Positions 37,001-48,200 of a DNA stretch of 64,000 bases are shown piece by piece (position 1 is the stretch's first letter; the number at the start of each line of letters is the position of its first letter). The DNA is from Antedon mediterranea (taxonomy: Eukaryota; Echinodermata; Crinoidea; Comatulida; Antedonidae). A program made the translations under genes and the position numbers. Below the pieces are notes generated by a model, which was not told the DNA's origin, made no database searches, and saw only the letters and a list, made by a program, of their open reading frames with translations. The DNA lies in contig NC_092674.1 of assembly GCF_964355755.1 (NCBI RefSeq), positions 4,407,001-4,471,000 on the forward strand. The letters run 5' to 3'.

Positions 37001-40000
37001 GACTTAAGTCCCTGTAGGGTATTCAAAATAGCTGGTGAAAAAATGAATATAGCCACGGAAACAGTAAACAGTAATACATACATGATTAACTGATCTTGAA
37101 TCTCCTTCTACTTTGAGACTCAGTAGTAGTTTCGCAATATCAGCTGACACAACGCCATCTGAGACACTTTGAACAACATCAACAAAGTCATTCGGGCTAA
37201 GAGAACTGAAGAAAAAACGAACAAAACAAAATCATTTAATTTTGAAAATAGCCTTTGAACGTTTTAGCAGATTTACAAATGTTGGTACAGTGAGTATTTT
37301 TGTAGGCTTACCATTCTAGAATGCTAACCTCACTCTGATTCAAAATCGTCAACACTTCGTTTATAAGCCAGTCAGCTACACGTTTTGTTTCCAAGTTATT
37401 TTCAGTAGACATGACTTTCTCAAAGAAAATGGCCAGTTCTTGTTCACTCTGTAAAATTTATCATAAAAAACGTTTCCTGTCTACACTATCAAACTTTGTG
37501 ACATAAAAAATGTGATGTGCCCATATATGGACATGATGATGTTATATCACTACCATATTTGAGCATATCACCACCATTGGGCAAGTACATCACACTTTTT
37601 TTTGTCAAACTAGTTTGACACTGTAGACAGAGCTTTACAAGTACAATTGACTTCTGACCAATTCTACTAGTGCAAAATCAAGTTTACAATGGTTTGGCTC
37701 ATTGGTAACTGTTCTGAAGACTATACAGTATATGGCAACCGCAGAGATTCTTAGGCTACCTAGGCACTTTCAAGGATATTCCAGATATAAAGGTCTGTCT
37801 ACACAATCAAACTAGTTTGACAAAAAATGTGTGATGTGCCCAAATATGGTAGTGATATGACATGATCATCATCATGTCCAAGACACTTCTGGATATTCCA
37901 GATATAAAGCTCTGCCTACAGATTTATTGAAAAATAAATTGGCATACCACTAATACTACTGCACTTCGCCAACTGATTTCATATTGCTCTTGGAATCTTA
38001 ACCTTTTAGCTTCTGGCAGCTCTGGTACAGCTCTTTCTATGTCATTTATGTTAATTGCATTTGATGGGTTCTCTGATTCTCCTATAGTTTCATCATCATA
38101 CACTACCAATGGTGGAAGATTTGGTTCGGGCATGAAACGATAATCTAAATTTGTTTCTTTTATTCGCATAGATACAGTTTTCCTTTAAAAAAAGCGGATT
38201 TTTTTATGAATAGTGAAAAATTATCATTATTTTATTTTTTATATACATTTTTTTTTAGAAGAGATCATATTATTATCTAAAAACTCTATAAAATGGAAAT
38301 CAATGCATCAAATAGTACATTTGCCATCTCATTACAAAAGTTCTTAAGCTCCATCTACACTATCAAACTGTATGTAATGATGAAATTATGATGTCATATC
38401 ACTACCATATTTGGTCATATCACTATCATATTTGGGCACATCACACCTTTTTTGTTACATCAAGTTTGAGTGTGTAGACAGAGTCCTATAATGCATAGGT
38501 AAACGGTGCATTTAAGAAAAACTGTTGTGCGGGGAAAATATGCTGTCAAAAGTCATTTTGTCTCACCCTGTCTTAACATCAAAAAACCTAGTGTCTGCAA
38601 CAACTTTTTTGCCTTTCTCCAGTAAACTGATCTGTCGTTTGATTTCATAATCTGTAAGAAGAAATAATCATTTCAATAATAGAAATATTGTACAGACAGT
38701 ATTAAGTCTTTAGGCTGAGACTTCGGGCTATAGAGCTTCATTGTCTCTTTAGAAGGCCCAGACGTTTTTCATCAAACGAATAAATGAAATAAAAAGTCAA
38801 GCAACAATACTGGTTACATAATCATTAAGAAACAAACCTATAGCATTTTTAACATTTCGTATGCTACCAATATTTTTCACCTCAGCCCGAGTCCCAAATG
38901 GCTGTCCTGGTAAATTCACGGAAATGTTGGCATCTACACGAAAAGACCCCTCTGAAAATTAAGAATTATGAAAAAATATGGAATATATAGTACTGTAATT
39001 ACGGTATATAAATCCAAAGGCAAATTGCTGAAAAAATGACAATGCTGTGGGTATCAGAGGCTGGATCTCAATGGTGATGCAAATAAAATAAGCACTGAAA
39101 AAAATGACAATGCTGTGGGTACCAGTGGCTGGATCTCAATGGAGATGCAAAATAAAATAAGCACTGACAAAATGACAATGCAGTGGTTATCAGCGGCTGG
39201 ATCTCAATGGAGATACAAAATAAAATATGCGCCGAAAAAATGATCCTCTAGCATACCTTCCATTTTAGCATCACAGGTGTTGATCGTCTGCAAGATGAGC
39301 TGAAGTTCTCGTACCATGGCCGCTGCTTCTTGGCCATTATGCAAGTTAGGCTCTGTTACAATCTCCATTAATCCCACACCTATTATTACACCAAAAAAAA
39401 AACATATTTGTGTATATCACTACCATATTTGGGCACATCAAACTTTTTTCTCAAACTAGTTTGATAGTTTAGACAGAGCTTAAGGAGAGCCTCAAAGATG
39501 AAGAAGTTTTACATGCACAAAAGGGGTTAAAAAACACTTTATAACCTGCTCGATTAAGATCAACCAAAGTCTGTCTGTTGTCCTCATCATGCAAACTCTT
39601 TCCACTGTCTTGCTCTATCTGAATCTGTTTGACATTTACAGTTTTTTGTACTGGTATTTTGTCAGTGATGTTGATAGGAAATCGCAATTTCCCATTCACA
39701 GCGATTGGTACTCGATTTTGTGTTATCTGATAACCAGTCTAAAAAAATTAACAAAATATCCTTTTAAGCTTAACTATGGTAGTTTTAGCATATTTTTCAT
39801 CACTTTTTCTGTTTGAAAAGGGCGTTTGTTCAAACCTTCGAACCTCTTTGGCTACAGCGTTATGTATGTACTTAACTATAAACCACTTACAGGCAAATCG
39901 GCATAATAGTAATGCTTTCTATCAAAGAACGAACGTTTGTTGATTTTACACGACAAAGCAAACGCTGTACATATTGCAGCTTCAACGCAGCGTCTATTTA

Positions 40001-43000
40001 GTACCTAGAAAAAAAAAATCATCATTATTATTATTAATATCATTTAGTCGTAGAGAGTCAGGTATTGGAAGAGGTAAAGGTTTACTGGTACATAGAATAG
40101 CATGTATAATTCCGTATATCCTCGGGTATAATCCAACTTCTGGTATAATCCCACCACCTACTTTATGTCTGATTTCACAAACAGGCATATCCCCGGGTAT
40201 AGTCCCAGTATTGACTTTTGGTCAGAAAGTAGGCCTCTCTCTACCAGTTCAGATGAGTTTTTACAAGAAATGCTTACAAATCGATATTGTTTTTGTGAAC
40301 CAGGTTTTTCCCAGGTATGGTCCCACTCCCACAGAATATACGGTAAGGGTATATTAAAAGAAATTTAGGTTTCTTTTTAGCGGACTTACTGGTAAAGTTC
40401 CAGGCAATGCTGCATCAAATACGGCCACTTGAGAATTTGGTGGCACCATGAACTTTGTTCCTGCACCAGAGAACAACTTAGATTGTGCATTGATCTGTGC
40501 ATGAATTTCAAGTCCAACAATGCTTTCCCATCTAGATGAGCAATCCTGCTGACTAAATCTGCAAAAATGGTAATGGTAACAAAAAAGAGGTTTTTTTAAA
40601 ACATAAAATGATAAAATATTATATTTATTAAATATTACACTTTCTTTATTCGCCGTGGTTAGGATTCCGGCACCGGAACTCAACTGCCCAGCGTTAAGGA
40701 ATCCGACACGCTATTGCGCATGCCCAGATCGAGGTAATCGGCGACTCTATACTTCAACAGCGATGGATCATTTCATAGCTACTAGCCTAGATGCCTATAA
40801 TACGGGATCCACTAATCTAGGCTAGGGCTACCAGTTAGACGTGACCAGTGGGGCCTATTTATTTTGTAATTAAAAAGTGGTTGCTTCATTCATATTATAA
40901 ACTTCATATCATTATGAATTATATAATTACATGACTAGTTTATGATTTTTCATAACGCATTACAGGGCCGTAGCCAGGATCTGTCAAGGGGGGGTTCGGA
41001 CACTAAGTATTTGGGTCACTGTCCCACTGTCACTGTGTTTCCCTTGTGGCCCGGGCAACAGCCTTAATTTCATACTAAATGTTGTTTCTGCCACTAAATT
41101 GAAATTGAGTTCCATTTCATTGTATACCATCCGGACACGGAACTTGATAGGCTTAGTCATAAAGTAGTTACAGAGTTGCAGGGCATTTTATCATTGTTGA
41201 ATGTTTTGATATTAGCCTAATTGTTAAAACGACCTTCACAACCAAAATATTTCTTTGTAATAAAATCTATTTTAAATGGAACGCTACAAAAATAATCCAC
41301 TGCTTTATCAGAGCATGCATACCTAATAACCAGACAAGAACATGTCTTTATTACACTTTACTATCAATCTATTTTCATATCACGCAATCCATTTTTCAAC
41401 AATACAGTAGTATAATAACATTTTGATTGAATAGTGAGGGATTAGTTACAGTTTGACTTTGGTAAACAATTGGTAATTTACTGAAAATCCAAAATGAACT
41501 TGTGTTATAATACAAAAAAAATTATTCAATCAAAGAAACGCTTTACTACACATGAGAAATAGATGTCGGTCGATAAACTTCTGACGACGACTAAAACAAC
41601 GACAATCAGCTAAATGTTAGTAATTTTATTTCATCTCTGGCTTGTTACATTTTTCATGACACATTACCGGACTTCCCCCTCCTCTCGCAATGAACGACAG
41701 TACAGATCCTCCCTATCTAGGCTCGTGTATGTAGCATACTATTATTCACAAATTACGCACGCATAGCAGTGTTACTAGAACCATCACAGATTACCTCTAA
41801 TGGATCAATCATTCACACATGATTTAAAAAATTCATCGACAAACGAAATATAGCCTATATTCATTCCTTTTAAATATTAGGCATATTGCCAAGGCTAATA
41901 ATCGATTTGTCCATAATTATTGCGTTTTGCCGGGGGTTTTCCATAATCTAAGGCCAATTTTTAGGCCAAATCATAATTGTGCGTATAGTGTTGTATTTCC
42001 GATGCGTGTAGTACCCTATTTATCTTCATTTCCGTACGTTCGTCGTAAATAGGCCGAGTTTCCGTAGTAATTTATAGACGTTCCAAAATTTGAACCGTGT
42101 TATACCGGTGACAGAGCAAAGTTTGCTTCTTTCTGCAAATTTCCTACCATTATTTTCTTTGTTTTATTTGGAGTGTGGTTTAAAACAATACTTTTGTAAA
42201 GTTTATAGTGGATAAATGAAAATGAATTTTTGGAAAATGTGGTTTTAACATCTGACTTTATTTAGCATTTTTAAATGAATTAAAATTCCAAATTATACAA
42301 TTTAACCTTTTGCTCAATATATTTATAGCAACTGCTTCATATTTTTTGTACAACTTTTTAAAATTATTAATTGATAATTAATTTACATTAATTGAGTACA
42401 GTTATTAGAATGTATTACCGTACCAAAAGTACCTTAATCGGAGACTTCCCCGCGACGTTTGCATTGAACGGAAAAAAATTTATCATAAATTTACGTGCGA
42501 GAGTACTATTTGCGGCCATCTAGGGGTGTCATTTAACAATTTGCTTGCTCAAATACTCAGTGTCTACAGCCCTGGAGTCTTTGGGCAACCCTCTTAAAAT
42601 AGTCCTGCGACCGCCCCTGATAGCTCTATCTATATTTATTTACAGCAATTTGTTGAGGAAACTAAATATATCAATGTAAATAGGTGGTATTGATACAGTT
42701 GAGTAGGCCTACGTATCGGCTGGTGGTCTAGAAAAAAATAATCGAATGCCATAGGCCTAATGTAAACTACAGTACATGATACCATAGATATTATAGTGTA
42801 ATAATTATATTAAATTCACTATAATCCTCTATGATGATGATACACTATACTTCATAGCCACACATAAATATTGTAGGTAACCGCAGCGTTCCATTTTTTG
42901 ATGTACGTCGGAAGGCTATATACTTTATGCATGCTGACTGCCAGTGATCGAAACAATAGGTACGCGGTTGTCTAGCGGTGTTCTTTGTACAATTAGTTCG

Positions 43001-44060
43001 TGCCCAAGCTCGCATCAATATCATGTTACATCCTGGGACCAAAAATTCGTATTATTTTTCAGGTGAAAATCGGCAACCAATTCATTTGGTATGAGTTATT
43101 CACGAACGAGTTTACAAATTTTTCAATTTACAAACAACCTTTTGTATTGTGGGGCACGTATTTGGAGGATTTTCAGAGATGAGGGTGTGGTGAGGTATTG
43201 TGGATGTCGGGGATAGGGGTTCGCAGTCGGTTAAGGGGGGGGGGGGGGGTGTCGCTGTAAAGGGGGGTTCGCCCGAACCAAAAACCCCCCTGGCTACGGG
43301 CCTGCATTATACTGTACGGTACATAACAACATGCAATCACAAGTTGATTTGTTGACGGCAACAACCGCGTGGATGTGAAAAAACTGTTCGGGAAGTCAGG
43401 GTCGCAACGCTAAAAACAGCATTACGATTCTTAGATGATAGATACTGATACTTATTAATATCATTATGATTATTTTAACGCGTGGCGTAGTATTATTTTA
43501 ATTATTAATTCATTCATGTATGGCATAGGCCAAGTTTCATCCATCGCTCTCTCGCTCGCGCAACGACTATCTAGGCTACAGTAAATCCCTATAACACTCC
43601 GACTCTCGGCGGTGGTGTGGTGTGTGTGGCACTATTAGCGCAAGCTATAATTCACTTCCCAGAGCTCTGGGCATGCGCAATAGCGTGTCGGATTCCCTAA
43701 CGGTGGGCAGTTGAGTTCCGGTGCCGGATTCCTAACCACGGCGTTCTTTATTACAGTACAAAATTACATTAAACCGGCACTTGAGTCACGTACTGGTGAA
43801 TACCTGTTCCTGGGTAATATCGATGACAACAAACAAACACGAGAGCAACCAAAATAGGTGCAAGTAGGTCCAGCTAGCCTAGCCTATAGCACGCCCGCTC
43901 TCCCTGCCGCATCTGACCCGTCGATAATTATTGCCTAGACTAGAGTAGTGCTAGGTAGAATTAGGCCTAGCTTTTGACTACCTCACCTTCTTGCTATTTG
44001 AATGTATACGAGTTTCTCGATGATTTGTCTGTTAACGTAGGACCATTGTTTACAAATCAT
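34045..44060 (-). CDS. GATB: Glutamyl-tRNA(Gln) amidotransferase subunit B, mitochondrial
   Basis: Subunit of the GatCAB complex that converts Glu-tRNA(Gln) to Gln-tRNA(Gln) in mitochondria. 12 exons on the minus strand: 44060-43987, 40558-40390, 40004-39891, 39738-39546, 39379-39257, 38951-38838, 38651-38567, 38182-37948, 37448-37312, 37205-37091, 36691-36602, 34179-34045 (TAG). All phases agree; 527 aa (human 557). The first exon ([12 protein letters not shown]...) is basic and free of acidic clusters, and RRFS at the exon 1/2 junction looks like a presequence cleavage site. Core motifs are [86 protein letters not shown], and a C-terminal YqeY/GatB tail ([11 protein letters not shown]). Intron 1 contains a 3.1-kb transposon and the last intron a satellite array. 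It is head-to-head with PGM2. Confidence 0.94.
34230..36576. repeat. 30-bp satellite array in the last GATB intron
   Basis: Unit about CTAACTGCCTGTCAACTATC plus TAACTGGCAT. Blocks at ~34230-34395 and ~35097-36576 are separated by the LINE insertion. Variants (AACTCCCCTG, TGACTGACAACTAAC, GGTATC) recur in order, showing higher-order repeats; a block near 35229-35450 is repeated near 35500-35710. It stops about 25 bp before GATB exon 11. Confidence 0.92.
34396..35096 (+). mobile_element. 5'-truncated non-LTR retrotransposon (CR1/L2-like) inside the 30-bp satellite
   Basis: Encodes the C-terminal part of a LINE reverse transcriptase: [57 protein letters not shown], then after a one-base frame slip near 34760 [20 protein letters not shown] to a TAG at 34868. 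The 3' end is GATTAAATAAAGC(TTA)n. The satellite resumes directly afterwards, so the LINE inserted into the array. It is dead: no 5' part and frameshifted. Confidence 0.75.
37474..37634. mobile_element. AGCTCTGTCTACAC MITE, copy 19
   Basis: Left tip diverged; it begins 26 bp beyond GATB exon 9 (plus-strand direction). Confidence 0.72.
37791..37920. mobile_element. AGCTCTGTCTACAC MITE, copy 20 (rearranged)
   Basis: Left half intact. After CATCATGTCC it switches to a second copy of its own left flank (GATATTCCAGATATAAA), which suggests a template-switch or duplication event. It is cut off 28 bp before GATB exon 8. Confidence 0.55.
38347..38485. mobile_element. AGCTCTGTCTACAC MITE, copy 21
   Basis: Diverged at both tips (AGCTCCATCTACAC). 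GATB intron 7. Confidence 0.72.
39020..39245. repeat. ~72-bp tandem repeat, three units, GATB intron 5
   Basis: Units contain AAAATGACAATGCTGTGGGTA, GGCTGGATCTCAATGGAGATG and CAAAATAAAATAAGCACTGA. A lone related piece (CAAATTACTCGAAAAAATGACAATGATGTGGGT) lies at 49735-49768 beside PGM2 exon 2. Confidence 0.8.
39412..39480. mobile_element. AGCTCTGTCTACAC MITE, copy 22 (fragment)
   Basis: Right half only, ending CAGAGCTTAA. GATB intron 4. Confidence 0.65.
40651..43743. mobile_element. 3.09-kb TIR transposon with 9-bp target duplication (Mutator-like), GATB intron 1
   Basis: The ends are long inverted repeats of about 75-80 bp: left CGCCGTGGTTAGGATTCCGG at 40651, right the near-exact complement ending at 43743. 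TTCTTTATT flanks the element directly on both sides (40642-40650 and 43744-43752). Nine-bp duplications and long terminal repeats point to the MULE superfamily. I see no transposase ORF, so it looks non-autonomous. A second element (40966-43309) seems nested inside. Confidence 0.8.
40966..43309. mobile_element. Nested element with GGCCCGTAGCCAGG inverted ends
   Basis: Left GGGCCGTAGCCAGG followed by a G-run and GGTTCGG at about 40971-41000; right GAACC ... CCCCCCTGGCTACGGGCC at about 43270-43303 is the inverted counterpart. A homopolymer G run of about 15 lies at 43236-43250. No coding region was recognised inside. Confidence 0.5.
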
Positions 44061-44214
44061 AGTTATTCATGAACATACTTATTGGTTAAGATCTCGAAAA
44101 ACAAAAAAAGTTTTTACAAAACAATTCCACGTGTTTATTGGTTATGTTACACTCCACTGATTTTCAACTTCTAAAGGTCAGGGGTTGGATTTTTATTTTC
44201 GCCAGGTACTGAAA
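44061..44214. promoter_or_regulatory. Compact bidirectional promoter of GATB and PGM2
   Basis: Only 154 bp separate the GATB ATG (minus, 44060) from the PGM2 ATG (plus, 44215). Two ATTGG pentamers (inverted CCAAT, NF-Y type) lie at 44081-44085 and 44137-44141, and a CACGTG E-box at 44128-44133. No TATA box is obvious. This layout is typical of shared housekeeping promoters. Confidence 0.7.
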
Positions 44215-45204
44215 ATGGCGTTTGATTTCGGGGACACTGTGTTAAATGAGCAGGTAAATCTGTGGTTACAATGGGATAAGGTAATGTTATGGCAATGAAA
44301 GCCTTCTTTATAATTTCAGTTGGATAGATCTGTTTGCAAATCCAACATTATTTCCAATACAATAGAGCCAAGATTGTCTAGGGCCAGGCCTAACCAGAGA
44401 GTAGGCCGAGCGCGCTGTATGAATGGCGGCCATGCATGAAGTATATGAATCGTAGCCGTACACCCATACCATACGTAGGCTATGTATTTGTACGCTAGCC
44501 TGCTTTTTTTGGGTAACCGCCGGGCTTCTTGATGGCACTTGTTACCTATTACGTTTGACCACCTCTCTTGTTGGATTGATTCGATGTGGACGCCCGTCCA
44601 GCTGTAGTAATAAATAATAGTATTAAATAATTAATAATACTAAATAGTAAATAGTAACATTCAGGAATATAAAATAAACCGGACTCATTGACAATTGACC
44701 AGTCCATTTTCATTTTACTTACTTACTTACTTAAGAATTCTGGATTTATAATCATCACAAGGCCAGCCTAGTATTAGTAACTTACATTGTGTTGTGATCT
44801 TAGTTAATTATTTTCTGTGCTGATTATCTGATAAATAGATAACATGTGACATAATAACAGCTCATGACCAAAAAAATGTTTAAAATTATTGTTTCTTCTA
44901 ATGCGAAAGTTTTAGATTTCTAGGTTTCAGTTAGCCAATCTATATGAATAAAGTATTTGAAAATTAACATTTCGAAAAAAGAAAAAAAAAACAACTGTTT
45001 GTGTTAATTAATTGTGCAATACCTACAATAGTAGCATGTATTATATTAAACTCAGTCAAAGCGTCAAATCCCAACTTAGGCTTATTTATTAATAAATTAA
45101 AATGTTATTTTAAGCAAAATATTTCCTTTTATTCTTTTACAACTATCGGCCATTAATCCACGAAAAATTGAAACTTCATTTGATATCTGTGATAATAACA
45201 ACAG

Positions 45205-45235
<31 letters not shown>

Positions 45236-48200
45236 AATAAAAATAATAATGTCTAGGGTAACTTTTGTATAGATATTTTGTACTTTTTAATCTTCACGTT
45301 GTTTTTAATGTTGTAATTTTGTATTTTATTGTTGGATGATTATGTTTTGCTTTGGAGACCCACTTGATAGTTTGATTTAGTTCGCTTTTCGGAATCCTGT
45401 CTCTCTCTTTTGTTTGTTATTTTTTTGTTATAACTATGTGAGACGAAATAAATGAAATGAAAAAAAAGAAAAATGTTCTGCTGCAGTAAAAGTATTTATA
45501 CTGTAACATGCTGGTATATATATTTTGTCATTAAAAGTGAAACATATGGAGGAGTCATATGCTGAACTTTAAATTTGATTCTTCTAGTTAAAGTACTAAA
45601 TATTCATTGTAAACAGATGTTGTAACCAACACATATGTGTACAGCCAAATCAAAACCAGGCATTTGTCGTAAATGTGACATTTTGAGTTTTCAAGATATT
45701 TGTACAGAGCACATAATTTGCTTTAAAATACTGAAAAAATTATTCAATTTGGTCAAGTATTTTTAGAGTTATGATACAATAAGTAAAGAAATACAAGTAA
45801 GAATTCATTTTTATTAAGCAGTGAAAAATGCATTCAAAGATAAACAATAGTTCAAACAGGAAGTTTAAATGTGCTGGCAGACAGCGACTCATGTTCACCT
45901 TGACAACGCTAACTTCTAGTATACCTATGACTTTGAAATTTAGCACAAATGTAACTAATACATCTTTCTATAATCATTGAAATTTTCAAAGAAATCCAGT
46001 AACATTAACATTGTCAAATGAGACTTCAAATAACAACATACGTTAGTAAACTTTTTTTTACTAAACTTATGTTATGTGTGAGGCTTGTAATAACTATAAA
46101 TAAGTACTATTAATAAAGTGACAATAAAAATACAACACATAGAAATGAACCAAAATTAATGATACACAGACAGTTGATTGTGTTTGATGTGTTTAAATTT
46201 ATTTACAATTGGTACACTTTAAATTATAAAATTTTGGTCATTTTAGGCTGCGTATTACAACAACAGTATTATCATCTTTTGCGCCGGGTCATTTAAATAC
46301 ATACATATTTTTCGATACAATTATTTCACGGTTTTATTCAGGGTTACGTTGCATAATAGAATACATGTGTCATGTATCATCAGAATCAAAGTCATTTTTG
46401 TAAAGTTATATTAAGCACCGTATCACCATTATTGGAGTTCTTTGAGAAGAGAAAGTAGCAACAGCATCACCACCACTGTCAAAACTATTGGTATTACATT
46501 ACAGTATACCAATCAAGATCTGAAAACAGAATGAAAAATTAAATTAAACTTTTTTAAACACATTTAAAAATCATTTTTTTTTGGGCTAGGCCTAGACCAA
46601 GGTATGCTAGGTGGTTTTACTAGGCTAACTTGAAGTACTAAGCTGGCATACAGTTCATCTCTTATCTTATGCCTAGGCTAGGCCTAATATTTTGATCAAA
46701 AGTGTTTCTGTGTTCACCAAACTGAGTGTGTCGCGCTAGAAAGTCATTTCGTACTTTCTAACCTCTTGTTGTTTATGATTCGCTAGTGAAGCCAATATTT
46801 CTACTTTTCATATTATATAAATCATTAAACTATTCTATGTTGTTTTATTATTATCTAGGATGCATAAATAGCAAGTATGAATTAATGTTGAATGTTTTTT
46901 ACAGTAAGAAAGTTTTGTTAAAACCTTACCGCTTCCTCAGTGTACTTTGAATAACTGTTAAAGGCAAATTTAACGCTTCAATGACTTGAGCCACTCTGTT
47001 AGCCAATCAAATTGCCTGTTTCAGGATTCCGTAGCAACAAGACTGGTTTGCTTATACCAAAAGGTTATTAAAGAATGTGTTTGATTGGCTATACTATTAT
47101 TTTACATGACCTACAACCTTTATCTTTGGAAAGATTTTTTCACGAGCTTTCTAAAAATACCACACATTAAAGGGGGGTTCCGGGTTTAAAATGAATAGTA
47201 AAAAATGTAAAATATATTTGTTTGTCTCTTGAACGGTAAAAGTTTCAATTTATATAAGCGCCCAGTGAAGCAGAACGAAGGCTGTGAAATGAGGCCAGAT
47301 TACAAGTGCAGCTACGGCAAAATCACACTGTGGTTACAGAATAGCAAATTCGTGAAATGGTCAATCTTCCGACGACTCGTTATCATTAACCATATCAATT
47401 ACTTTTGTAAAATTATACTTATCTGATGTAATTTTAGTCGGTCTTCCCATTTATAAAGTCAATTTTCTATGAAAATCCATCAAAACAGTGAAAAATTAGA
47501 TAAGTTTGCACTTTACGTTTGCCGATTTTCGCACTGACTTAGGGAAAGCCTTCAAAATCAATGAAGCGTAACGTATACATTCCTGCTGAGCGAGGAGAGC
47601 GAGACGACGATACACGTGCTCTCTCCTCCCATGCCTGGCATCGTCACGTGATAAGCAGATACAGTATACAATACCAAACTGGTCGGGTCGAGTATACCCC
47701 GTCTATAATCACAACATGAACGATGTACAGTATTTGATTGAAGGTCGACTCAACCTACCGGAATGGTATAGATAATATAGCTCGAATGAGAGAGTTGGAA
47801 TATTTGTAAACATAAGTACAGTATTGCTAATTTTAACAAGTGTAGCCTATAGTAAAAGGCCTGGTAGTATCAATTCGCATAGGGTCTACTACACTAGCTA
47901 GCTCAATTTTAACTGGGCCGGATCGGCTAGGCTAGGCTAGGTCTCCTTCCTACTACCGGTCTACTTGCTTGATGCAGTATCCGCTTTTTTGGAGAGTAGA
48001 CTAGGCCTACTTATTAGACGATCGGGACACCATACGTGCGGACGGCGATCGGACCTTGTTTTGCCTCAATATTTACAGCCGATTTTTGTAGAACGTTTTA
48101 GGTTTAGATTGTTTAGGAGTTTGGTTGATAGGATGGGTTTGGAATCCACTGAGTTTTGTTATTGATGGGCCAATCGTTTAGTAATAGGCTAGCTAGGCCC

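Noticed and set aside
39974-40368. Plus-strand frames of 127 and 67 residues next to GATB exon 3
   Set aside because: They overlap GATB exon and intron sequence on the other strand, show no recognisable domain, and have no splice or start context.
44254-44280. Earlier donor in PGM2 exon 1 (CAG|gtaaat)
   Set aside because: It also keeps the frame, but it removes the conserved QWD-K stretch; the donor at 44281 restores the family N-terminus.
46190-46530. Small membrane protein on the minus strand ([22 protein letters not shown])
   Set aside because: The hydrophobic frame begins after a TGA that follows the only acceptor, and no upstream donor phase can read into it. No ATG lies before the hydrophobic stretch.
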